From the NCBI GenBank assembly GCA_028865845.1, contig JAGWJK010000031.1, positions 1-12,871 of the forward strand: a stretch of 12,871 nt of DNA. The letters are read 5' to 3'. Origin of the DNA: Rhizobiaceae bacterium (lineage in GTDB: Bacteria; Pseudomonadota; Alphaproteobacteria; Rhizobiales; Rhizobiaceae). Under the pieces are notes generated by a model. The model searched no databases. It was not told the origin of the DNA and worked only from the letters and a program-made list of their open reading frames with translations. The position numbers and the translations under genes were made by a program. This document shows, one piece after another, positions 6,994 to 12,871 of the stretch (the stretch's first letter is position 1; each line of letters begins with the position of its first letter).

Positions 6994-7581
6994 ATGTTAT
7001 TTCGCCGCCGAAAACCACTGACGTTCACGGAAAAATTGCGGGAGCACCTTTGGCCCCGTAAGGGTTTTGTCCGTGGGTTCCAATATTTTGGAAAGCGCCT
7101 CGTGCGTCTGGCGGCATCGCCGCATTCCGTTGCGGCAGGCTTTGCAGCCGGCATCATGGTGTCGTGGACACCTTTCATCGGCGTGCATTTCATCATGGCG
7201 ATCGTCATCGCTTATCTGATCGGCGGCAATGTGCTGGCCTCGGCGCTCGGCTGTCTCGCGGCAGGCAATCCGATCACCTATCCGTTCATCTGGGCTTTCA
7301 CCTGGGAAGTCGGTCATCTCATCCTTGCGCGCGATGGCGGCGACCAGAGCGGCGGCATCGATCTTCCGGCTCTGTTCCACAAGGGCGACCTGCTGCAGAT
7401 CTGGGATCCGGTCTTGAAGCCGATGTTGATCGGCGGCATTCCGCCGGCGATCGTTTCCGGTCTCGTCGTTTATGCCCTGACCTATTACGGCGTCAAAAGC
7501 TTCAAGAGCCGTCGCAAGGCCCGGCTGATGGAGCGCGCGCGCGAACGCATGGCGCTGGCGGAAAACGCGTCGGGCGTCTGA
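6994..7581 (+). CDS. DUF2062 membrane protein
   Basis: The 195-residue product has a basic N-terminus ([21 protein letters not shown]), a long hydrophobic block (about 44-95) with [16 protein letters not shown] and [14 protein letters not shown], and a last membrane helix (about 145-170, [20 protein letters not shown]) before a basic tail. The [12 protein letters not shown] and TPF-x-G-x-H motifs and GNPIT are typical of the DUF2062 family. It should sit in the inner membrane. Its biochemical role is unknown. It stands 40 nt upstream of acpS, and the pair probably starts the acpS-lepB-rnc-era transcription unit. The ATG lacks a good ribosome site. A loose pair, TTGTCA and TAGATA (6982-6987) with 18 nt between, would start transcription very near the ATG, which would fit a leaderless or very short-leader mRNA; this is speculation. 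Confidence 0.88.
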   Translation: MLFRRRKPLTFTEKLREHLWPRKGFVRGFQYFGKRLVRLAASPHSVAAGFAAGIMVSWTPFIGVHFIMAIVIAYLIGGNVLASALGCLAAGNPITYPFIWAFTWEVGHLILARDGGDQSGGIDLPALFHKGDLLQIWDPVLKPMLIGGIPPAIVSGLVVYALTYYGVKSFKSRRKARLMERARERMALAENASGV

Positions 7582-7621
7582 CGGAACGCGTAGCCGCGTC
7601 GGCTGGCTGGAGAACCTTCTC

Positions 7622-8026
7622 ATGATCATCGGCATCGGCAGCGACCTCATCGATATCCGCCGCATCGAGAAATCGATCGAGCGCTTTGGCGAGCGCTTTA
7701 CCAACCGCTGTTTCACCGATATCGAGCGCGTCAAATCCGAGCGCCGCAAGAACAAGGCCGCTTCCTACGCCAAGCGTTTCGCGGCCAAGGAAGCCTGTTC
7801 CAAGGCGCTTGGCACCGGGCTTGCCCAAGGCGTCTTCTGGCGCGACATGGGCGTCGTCAACCTTCCCAGCGGCAAGCCGACGATGCAACTGACTGGCGGA
7901 GCGGCTAAAAGGCTTGCATCCATGCTGCCGGAAAATCACCGTGCCGCCATTCATTTGACGATAACGGATGATTTTCCTCTTGCTCAAGCCTTTGTGATTA
8001 TCGAGGCGCTCCCGATTGCCGGCTGA
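7622..8026 (+). CDS. acpS: Holo-[acyl-carrier-protein] synthase (AcpS)
   Basis: The 134-residue protein begins [15 protein letters not shown], with the magnesium-binding Asp8, and contains [16 protein letters not shown] (Glu57 and Lys61), the second phosphopantetheinyl transferase signature. The length is normal for group I trimeric AcpS. It moves 4'-phosphopantetheine from coenzyme A to a serine of acyl carrier proteins in the cytoplasm, which switches on fatty acid synthesis; in rhizobia, specialised carriers for lipid A or Nod factor also need such modification. The ATG at 7622 follows GGAGAACCTTCTC, in which GGAG gives an acceptable ribosome site. It lies between the DUF2062 gene (40 nt) and lepB (116 nt). 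In Escherichia coli acpS lies at the other end of a related cluster (lepB-rnc-era-recO-pdxJ-acpS); pdxJ is not present here. Confidence 0.94.
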   Translation: MIIGIGSDLIDIRRIEKSIERFGERFTNRCFTDIERVKSERRKNKAASYAKRFAAKEACSKALGTGLAQGVFWRDMGVVNLPSGKPTMQLTGGAAKRLASMLPENHRAAIHLTITDDFPLAQAFVIIEALPIAG

Positions 8027-8049
8027 ATGACGGGCATATGTCGCTTTTG

Positions 8050-8076
8050 ATATCGGCGCCATTGCCGCCGTGATAT
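8050..8076 (+). repeat. Hairpin in the acpS-lepB gap
   Basis: ATATC (8050-8054) pairs with GATAT (8072-8076) and GGCG (8055-8058) with CGCC (8066-8069), with a 2-nt bulge. It lacks a T-tract. It may mark the acpS mRNA end or be chance; no clear promoter is visible between it and lepB. Confidence 0.2.
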
Positions 8077-8142
8077 GAAGCGGCTACAGAGTGCCTGAAA
8101 GTTGAAGTGCGCCGGTGGGGTGCGAAAAAGGAATAAGACTGC

Positions 8143-8889
8143 GTGTCCGAGAAAGCCGAAAAACAGCAGAATGTCCTGTGGGAAAACATCAAGGTCATCG
8201 TCCAGGCCTTGGTTCTCGCGATGATCATCCGCACGGTGCTATTTCAGCCCTTTACCATCCCGTCCGGCTCGATGATGCCGACGCTTCTTGTCGGCGACTA
8301 TATCTTCGTCAACAAGTTCGCTTACGGTTACTCGAAATATTCGCTACCCTTCTCGCCGGATATTTTCAGCGGCCGGATTTTCGGCAGCGATCCAAAGCGT
8401 GGCGACGTCGTGGTCTTCCGCTTCCCGCCGAATCCGGAAGTCGACTATATCAAGCGCGTGATCGGCCTGCCGGGCGACCGTATCCAGGTGAAGAACGATA
8501 TCCTCTACATCAACGGCCAGGCCGTTCCGCGCGAGCCGCATGGCACCTTCGCGTCGGATTACAGCCAGGAGCCGGGCGATGATATCCCGGTTTACAGCGA
8601 GCGTCTGCCCGATACCGGCAAGGTCTACGACACGCTCGACCTGTCGCCGACCTCGCGTGGCGACAACACGCAGGAATATGTCGTGCCTCCGGGCAACTTC
8701 TTCATGATGGGCGATAACCGCGACAATTCCGACGACAGCCGTTTCGACGTCGGCTACGTGCCGGCTGAGAACCTGATCGGTCGCGCCAGCGTCATCTTCT
8801 TCTCGCTCGGCAACGACACCTCGTTCCGCGAAGTCTGGAAATGGCCGACCAACATGCGTTGGAATCGCCTCTTCAAGGTTGTCGAATGA
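8143..8889 (+). CDS. lepB: Signal peptidase I
   Basis: This 248-residue protein starts with GTG at 8143, preceded by AAGGA 10 nt upstream; no ATG suits the N-terminus. One membrane helix (about 15-34, IKVIVQALVLAMIIRTVLF) is followed at once by IPSGSMMPTLLVGD with the catalytic Ser43. Lys104 in DYIKRVIGLPGD is the general base. Box E, GDNRDNSDDSR (190-200), completes the S26 family set. The catalytic part faces the periplasm and removes signal peptides from exported proteins such as the lytic transglycosylase encoded at the left edge. The single N-terminal anchor is usual for alphaproteobacteria, whereas the enterobacterial enzyme has two helices and is longer. The last bases overlap the rnc start (ATGA), so the two genes are translationally linked. 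Confidence 0.96.
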   Translation: MSEKAEKQQNVLWENIKVIVQALVLAMIIRTVLFQPFTIPSGSMMPTLLVGDYIFVNKFAYGYSKYSLPFSPDIFSGRIFGSDPKRGDVVVFRFPPNPEVDYIKRVIGLPGDRIQVKNDILYINGQAVPREPHGTFASDYSQEPGDDIPVYSERLPDTGKVYDTLDLSPTSRGDNTQEYVVPPGNFFMMGDNRDNSDDSRFDVGYVPAENLIGRASVIFFSLGNDTSFREVWKWPTNMRWNRLFKVVE

Positions 8890-9605
8890 CGAAAGCGACG
8901 ACGCTCTCGCAGGCGGATCGTACCAGGCTTGAAGCCGCGATAGGGCACGAATTCGCCGAGGCGGGGCGCCTGGAATGGGCTCTGACGCATGCCAGCGCCC
9001 GCACTCACAAGGCAGGCAACTACGAGCGGCTGGAATTTCTCGGTGACCGGGTGCTCGGCCTGTGCATCGCTGAACTGTTGTTTCGGACGTTCGGCGCGGC
9101 GACGGAAGGGGAGCTTTCCGTCCGCCTCAACCAGCTCGTCAGCGCCGAAACCTGCGCCGAAGTCGCCGACGAACTGCAGCTGCATCTTTTTATCCGCACC
9201 GGCGCCGACGTGAAGAAGTTGACCGGCAAGCGCATGCTGAACGTGCGCGCCGATGTCGTCGAAAGCCTGATTGCAGCGCTCTATCTCGATGGCGGCCTTG
9301 AAGTCGCGCGGAAATTCATCCTGCGCTATTGGGAGCGCCGTGCAGTGCGCGCCGACGGCGCAAGACGAGACGCCAAGACCGAGCTGCAGGAATGGGCGCA
9401 TGCGAAATTCGGCGTCACGCCCGTTTACAGGGTTGATGATCGCAGCGGACCGGATCATGATCCCCGCTTTACAGTGACGGTCGAAGTGGCGGGAACCTCG
9501 CCCGAGACCGGAATAGAACGTTCCAAGCGTGCCGCAGAGCAAGTGGCGGCGACACGGATTTTGGAGCGTGAAGGTGTATGGCAGCCTCAGTCTCTACAGA
9601 AGTAA
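8886..9605 (+). CDS. rnc: Ribonuclease III
   Basis: Starting at the ATG that overlaps the lepB stop, the protein has 239 residues. AAGG (8875-8878) lies 7 nt before it; a longer frame opens at 8841 inside lepB but adds residues without family character. The nuclease signature is ERLEFLGDRVLGL with Glu50 and Asp54, and the second acidic pair is Asp123 and Glu126 in NVRADVVESLIAALYLDGG. The double-stranded RNA binding domain runs from about 160 to 230 (DAKTELQEWAHAKFG). The enzyme acts as a cytoplasmic dimer, cutting duplexes in the rRNA precursor and in structured mRNAs and antisense pairs. It lies in the lepB-rnc-era order found across proteobacteria. The Arg in GDRVLG replaces the more common Ser; I believe this is usual in alphaproteobacteria. 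Confidence 0.96.
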   Translation: MTKATTLSQADRTRLEAAIGHEFAEAGRLEWALTHASARTHKAGNYERLEFLGDRVLGLCIAELLFRTFGAATEGELSVRLNQLVSAETCAEVADELQLHLFIRTGADVKKLTGKRMLNVRADVVESLIAALYLDGGLEVARKFILRYWERRAVRADGARRDAKTELQEWAHAKFGVTPVYRVDDRSGPDHDPRFTVTVEVAGTSPETGIERSKRAAEQVAATRILEREGVWQPQSLQK

Positions 9606-9627
9606 CTGCCCAGAAACGACGGAAAAG

Positions 9628-10572
9628 ATGACCAATCAGGAAGACATGGCCGCCGGCGAAGGTGCGGTTGAAGATACCGTTCCCACGCATTCGGGTTTCG
9701 TGGCTCTCATCGGCCCGACCAATGCCGGCAAGTCGACGCTCGTCAACCGGCTGGTCGGCGCCAAGGTGTCGATCGTCAGCCATAAGGTGCAGACGACGCG
9801 CGCGATCGTGCGCGGCATTGCCATCCACGACAACGCGCAGATCGTTTTCATGGACACGCCCGGCATCTTCAAGCCGCGCCGTCGCCTCGACCGCGCCATG
9901 GTGACGACGGCCTGGGGCGGCGCCAAGGATGCCGATCTGATCATGCTCTTGATCGACAGCGAACGCGGCATCCGCGGCGATGCCGAGGCGATCCTCGAAG
10001 GCCTGAAGGAAGTTTCGCAGCCGAAAATCCTGGTGTTGAACAAGATCGACCGCGTGCGCCGCGAAGATCTGCTGGCGCTCGCCGCCGCTGCAAATGAGAA
10101 GATCGCCTTCGAGCGAACCTTCATGATATCAGCCGAAAACGGCTCCGGCTGCGACGATCTCATGGATTATCTGGCAAAGACCCTGCCGGAAGGCCCCTGG
10201 TATTATCCGGAGGATCAGATTTCCGACCTGCCGATGCGCCAGCTCGCCGCGGAAATCACCCGCGAAAAGCTCTTCCTGCGTCTGCATCAGGAGCTTCCCT
10301 ATTCCTCGCATGTCGAAACGGAAAAGTGGGAAGAGCGCAAGGACGGCTCGGTCCGCATCGAACAGGTCATTTACGTCGAGCGCGAAAGCCAGAAGAAGAT
10401 CGCCCTTGGGAAATCTGGCGACACGATCAAGGCGATTTCCACCGCATCGCGCAAGGAGCTGTCCGAGATCCTCGAACAGCAGGTCCACCTCTTCCTGTTC
10501 GTCAAGGTGCGCGAGAACTGGGGCGACGATCCTGAGCGCTTCCGCGAGATGGGATTGGAGTTCCCCCGCTGA
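9628..10572 (+). CDS. era: GTPase Era
   Basis: The 314-residue product has an Era GTPase domain: the P-loop GPTNAGKST (29-37), switch region TTRAIVRG, DTPG (76-79), NKID (138-141) and SAE. A C-terminal KH domain follows with the GKSG loop at 261-264 and a conserved VKVRENWGDDPERFREMGLEF end. Era binds near the 3' end of 16S rRNA and helps the 30S subunit mature. The ATG at 9628 is 22 nt after the rnc stop and follows GGAAA; the frame is open further upstream, into rnc, but those residues are not Era-like. About 20 residues precede the G domain, slightly longer than in Escherichia coli. Since RNase III and Era both act on rRNA, their pairing has an obvious functional sense. Confidence 0.96.
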   Translation: MTNQEDMAAGEGAVEDTVPTHSGFVALIGPTNAGKSTLVNRLVGAKVSIVSHKVQTTRAIVRGIAIHDNAQIVFMDTPGIFKPRRRLDRAMVTTAWGGAKDADLIMLLIDSERGIRGDAEAILEGLKEVSQPKILVLNKIDRVRREDLLALAAAANEKIAFERTFMISAENGSGCDDLMDYLAKTLPEGPWYYPEDQISDLPMRQLAAEITREKLFLRLHQELPYSSHVETEKWEERKDGSVRIEQVIYVERESQKKIALGKSGDTIKAISTASRKELSEILEQQVHLFLFVKVRENWGDDPERFREMGLEFPR

Positions 10573-10607
10573 AGCTTTTCTTTTCAGCCGAAATCATTGG
10601 GGTTTAG

Positions 10608-10630
10608 CGCCGATCGGCGGAACATTTTTC
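10608..10630 (+). terminator. Palindrome and T-run after era, weak terminator
   Basis: CGCCGATCGGCG (10608-10619) is a perfect 12-bp palindrome followed by GAACATTTTTC. Folded as RNA it gives only a 4-bp stem with a 4-nt loop, so it is a weak terminator. It could also be a DNA site for a dimeric regulator of the next gene. Confidence 0.3.
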
Positions 10631-10646
10631 CGTTGATCGTCTTACC

Positions 10647-10676
10647 TTGCAACAGTCGCCGGGAACGCGATTAAAT
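10647..10676 (+). promoter_or_regulatory. Candidate promoter of the Crp/Fnr-family gene
   Basis: TTGCAA (10647-10652) and TTAAAT (10671-10676) are 18 nt apart, each matching the sigma-70 consensus at 4 of 6 bases. A start near 10683 would leave a leader of about 17 nt containing the ribosome site AAGGGG (10689-10694). Confidence 0.35.
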
Positions 10677-10699
10677 CCGGCGCGATGCAAGGGGCACCC

Positions 10700-11452
10700 A
10701 TGGCCAAGGCGACGACGGCGCATAAACAGAAAACTCCATGCCAAGAGTGTCCGTTGCGAGATCTGCCGCATTTTCGCGAGTTCAATCGCGAAGAGCTGAA
10801 TTTCGTTTCGAACTTCAAAAAGGGGGAACTCACGGTCGACGCGGGGGCGACGATCCTGCTTGAAGGCGCCTATAGCGCCCATCTCTTCACCGTGCTGTCC
10901 GGCTGGGGCTTCCGTTATAAGCTGATGGAGGACGGCCGCCGGCAGATCCTCAACTACGTGATGCCCGGCGATGTCGTCGGACTGCAGGGCTCGGTCATGG
11001 GCGAGATGCAGCACTCGACCGAGGCGCTGTCGCCGGTAACCCTTTGCGTTTTCGAACGCGAGGAATTGATGACTCTCTACAACAGGCACGCCTCGCTCGC
11101 CTTCGATCTCACCTGGATCGCGGCGCAGGAGGAAAGAATTTTGGACGAGCATCTTTTGAGTATTGGTCGCCGTTCCGCTCTGGAACGCGCTGCCTATCTG
11201 CTTGCCTATCTCTACCAGCGCGCCCGGACGGTGCACCTTTTCAACGGTAGCAAGGTCATCCCGATTACCCAGCAGCACATTGCCGACACGCTCGGCCTTT
11301 CCATCGTCCATACCAACAAGACATTGAAAAAGCTTGCCGAACGCGGCCTTATCCGCTGGCAGGAGCGCGGCTGCGACGTGCTCGACGACGAGGGCCTTGC
11401 GACGCTCGCCGAATGGGAAGGGCTCGACGAGGGCAAGCGGCCATTCATCTGA
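10700..11452 (+). CDS. Crp/Fnr-family transcriptional regulator with a partial FNR cysteine set
   Basis: AAGGGG (10689-10694) fits the ATG at 10700, giving 250 residues; a start at 10685 is also open but would contain the ribosome site. The order is typical: a short N-terminus with PCQECP (Cys14 and Cys17), a cyclic-nucleotide-binding-like beta roll (about 35-125), a long dimer helix (about 125-160) and a winged helix-turn-helix (about 189-218, TQQHIADTLGLSIVHTNKTL). Cys116 in VTLCVFE sits about where FNR has its internal cluster cysteine, but the third cysteine of the N-terminal FNR set is absent. The recognition helix reads SIVHTNKT rather than the E-x-x-SR of FNR, so the DNA site may differ. 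It is probably single-gene, standing between era and the response regulator. The ligand (oxygen, nitric oxide, redox state or none) cannot be told. It is not clearly FnrN or FixK. Confidence 0.88.
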   Translation: MAKATTAHKQKTPCQECPLRDLPHFREFNREELNFVSNFKKGELTVDAGATILLEGAYSAHLFTVLSGWGFRYKLMEDGRRQILNYVMPGDVVGLQGSVMGEMQHSTEALSPVTLCVFEREELMTLYNRHASLAFDLTWIAAQEERILDEHLLSIGRRSALERAAYLLAYLYQRARTVHLFNGSKVIPITQQHIADTLGLSIVHTNKTLKKLAERGLIRWQERGCDVLDDEGLATLAEWEGLDEGKRPFI

Positions 11453-11790
11453 TTCTCTGATCTGGAACAGATCGAAACATGTCTTTTTTAAATGCGCCCT
11501 GCATGTGTCTCAGCATAGATTGCCTTAGTCGTCACTTTTCGACCAGTTTCACCTTTTACTAACCGCGGCGGCAAAGCGACTTGGAGCATCACGTCGAGCC
11601 CGTAGTACCGCGAGGCGAAAAGTGCGAAGCGGTCTCAGGCAAGAGGTCATGTCACATGAGATCTAGCCAAAACGGATGGGGCAATGCCATCCATTCAACA
11701 CGGGCCGATGATAGGCGCCGGAGGGATAGATGTGTGAGTTTTTATGGGGCGCGGGGCTTTTGGGCGCTCGGGCAAAGGGACAATGCTGAG
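11453..11790 (+). other. 338-nt gap before the response regulator gene
   Basis: The first 110 nt or so are AT-rich and contain the small hairpin described separately. The remainder is richer in G and C and has no recognisable gene. A frame continuous with the response regulator is open from 11581 (TTG), but its residues have no family character. AAAGGGA (11774-11780) is the ribosome site for the gene at 11791. I see no convincing sigma-70 promoter, no EcfG-type GGAAC...CGTT pair and no known RNA. Confidence 0.5.
11459..11490 (+). terminator. Possible terminator of the Crp/Fnr-family gene
   Basis: GATCTG (11459-11464) and CAGATC (11468-11473) form a 6-bp stem with a 3-nt loop just after the stop. 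A run of six T (within GTCTTTTTTA) follows, but about 10 nt away, so the arrangement is loose. Confidence 0.4.
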
Positions 11791-12150
11791 ATGACTGTTC
11801 AGCGGGTTCTCATACTAGAAGACAGTTTCATTATTGCCATGGAAGCGGAGGAAATCCTTCGCCTCGTGGGTGTCGAGGAGGTGGAGATCGCCTCGAATGT
11901 GGAGCAGGCGGTCAATGCCATTCAATCCACGCGCTTCGATTTTGCGCTGTTGGACGTGAACTTGGGGGAGTCCATGAGTTTTGGTTTTGCCCGCCTGCTT
12001 GCAGAACGCGGCATCTCCTTCGGCTTTGTCAGCGGCTATTCGGACACGGCGGATTTTCCGCCCGACCTGCGGAACGTGCCGTTGCTCAGCAAACCCTTCG
12101 ACGAAGCCGCCATGCGGATATTCGTCGACAAGGTTACGCCGCGAGGTTGA
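11791..12150 (+). CDS. Stand-alone response regulator receiver domain (FATGUY-like)
   Basis: From the ATG at 11791 the 119-residue product is one receiver domain and nothing else. Glu10-Asp11 form the acidic pair in VLILEDSF, Asp55 in ALLDVNLG is the phosphate acceptor, Ser81 takes the conserved Thr/Ser place and Lys101 lies in LLSKPF. The stretch SFGFVSGYS resembles the F-A-T-G-Y motif of the FATGUY subgroup of single-domain alphaproteobacterial regulators. Members of that group take part in phosphate flow to the general stress response. This is family knowledge; a stress role here is inference. No histidine kinase or output domain gene is nearby, so its partner lies elsewhere. The long leader and the separate ribosome site suggest its own promoter. 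It is inserted between the Crp/Fnr gene and recO. Confidence 0.9.
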   Translation: MTVQRVLILEDSFIIAMEAEEILRLVGVEEVEIASNVEQAVNAIQSTRFDFALLDVNLGESMSFGFARLLAERGISFGFVSGYSDTADFPPDLRNVPLLSKPFDEAAMRIFVDKVTPRG

Positions 12151-12224
12151 TTGCTTCGCGATGTGACAGCGCCGCTCGTTTGTCCTAAACTGGAATCACG
12201 ATATTCCGTGGGGTAGACCAGCCG

Positions 12225-12871
12225 ATGCAGTGGCAGGATCATGCGATCATATTGGGCGTGAAGCGCCTCGGCGAGACCAGCGTCGTCGCCGAGGTGATGA
12301 CGCGTGATCGCGGCCGGCATATGGGGCTGGTACGATCCGGCCGATCACGGTCCATGCAGCCGGTTCTCCAATCTGGCAATCTGGTCGAAGTTACCTGGCG
12401 TGCGCGATTGCATGAGCATCTCGGCGAATTTCGCATGGAGCCCGTGCGGTTGCGGGCCGCGCGGCTGATGGAAACGGCGACTGCCGTTTACGGCGTCCAG
12501 GCGATGGCTGCTTTGTTGCGCCTGCTGCCGGAGCGCGATCCGCATCCGCATCTCTATGATGCGCTCGACGTCATCCTCGAAAACCTGCAGAATCCGGCCG
12601 ATGCGGGCGAGCTTTTCGTCCGCTTCGAATTGGCCGTTCTCAACGATCTCGGCTTTGGCCTCGATCTCACCGAATGCGCCGCGACGGGAGTGCGGGACGA
12701 TCTCGCCTTCGTTTCGCCGAAGAGCGGCCGCGCCGTTTGTCGCGCTGCCGGCATGCCGTGGGCCGACAAGATGCTGGCATTGCCGTCGTTCCTGACCGCC
12801 GGCGCCCCCGAAGCGGCCGATGACATCAGTCTGGCGGCCGCCTTCCGTCTGACTGGCTTTTTCCTGCATCG
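12225..12871 (+). CDS. recO: DNA repair protein RecO, N-terminal part (cut by window edge)
   Basis: The frame opens at ATG 12225 and runs to the right edge, 215 full codons without a stop. The start [19 protein letters not shown] and [19 protein letters not shown] form the RecO N-terminal oligonucleotide-binding fold (about 1-80). The next helical part holds Cys151 in LTECAATG and Cys172 in AVCRAAG, probably part of the RecO zinc-binding region. RecO loads RecA on single-stranded DNA with RecR during gap and double-strand break repair and can anneal strands. The ribosome site (GTGGGGT at about 12208-12214) is only fair. Full RecO proteins are about 240-260 residues, so some 30-45 residues are missing beyond the edge. 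In Escherichia coli recO follows era directly; here two regulator genes stand between. Confidence 0.94.
   Translation, partial: MQWQDHAIILGVKRLGETSVVAEVMTRDRGRHMGLVRSGRSRSMQPVLQSGNLVEVTWRARLHEHLGEFRMEPVRLRAARLMETATAVYGVQAMAALLRLLPERDPHPHLYDALDVILENLQNPADAGELFVRFELAVLNDLGFGLDLTECAATGVRDDLAFVSPKSGRAVCRAAGMPWADKMLALPSFLTAGAPEAADDISLAAAFRLTGFFLH

Noticed and set aside
8841..8885. Longer RNase III start at 8841
   Set aside because: It would lie deep inside lepB; the ATGA overlap with AAGG 7 nt upstream gives the normal 239-residue enzyme.
11459..11490. EcfG stress promoter based on GGAAC at 11464-11468
   Set aside because: No CGTT lies 16-18 nt downstream, and the bases form part of a small hairpin.
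11581..11790. In-frame 70-residue extension of the response regulator
   Set aside because: The extension has no motif and unusual composition; the receiver domain starts right after the ATG at 11791, which has its own ribosome site.

Overview
The window reads as a stretch of alphaproteobacterial chromosome, most likely from Rhizobium or a close relative. The evidence is the high GC coding DNA broken by AT-rich intergenic gaps, the sequence style of DapA, omega, Rsh and RNase III, and the neighbourhood rpoZ - rsh - DUF2062 - acpS - lepB - rnc - era followed by recO. I see no insertion sequence, phage gene, tRNA, rRNA or CRISPR array. Genus is inferred from recognised protein sequences, not from a search.

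Layout. (1) 1-2160: a soluble lytic transglycosylase gene (minus strand, cut by the left edge) diverges from dapA across a 218-nt gap; one protein cuts peptidoglycan and the other feeds synthesis of its diaminopimelate. dapA ends in a hairpin terminator. (2) 2276-3469: smpB (trans-translation) converges with a NYN/LabA-like putative nuclease gene. (3) 3470-6509: an AT-rich gap, then rpoZ (omega subunit) and rsh (bifunctional ppGpp synthetase/hydrolase). Between them is a strong hairpin plus T-tract, with a promoter-like pair just upstream and the rsh ribosome site just downstream. (4) 6510-6993: a 49-codon DUF3563-type gene with structured flanks. (5) 6994-10572: a DUF2062 membrane protein, acpS, lepB, rnc and era, all on the plus strand; lepB and rnc overlap by 4 nt. 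(6) 10573-12150: a Crp/Fnr-family regulator and a stand-alone response regulator, each with its own intergenic region. (7) 12225-12871: the 5' part of recO.

How the genes fit together. Most are housekeeping genes for growth and translation: cell wall (slt, dapA), ribosome rescue (smpB), transcription and the stringent response (rpoZ, rsh), lipid cofactor loading (acpS), protein export (lepB), RNA processing and 30S maturation (rnc, era), and repair (recO). The less ordinary parts are the two regulators between era and recO, the NYN gene divergent from rpoZ, the small DUF3563 gene, and the rpoZ-rsh junction. I found no clearly new multi-gene system; the best leads are regulatory structures and small or poorly described genes.

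Intergenic stretches under 300 nt that hold little beyond the listed sites are 987-1204, 2090-2275, 2756-2881, 6510-6701, 6852-6993, 8027-8142, 10573-10699 and 12151-12224.
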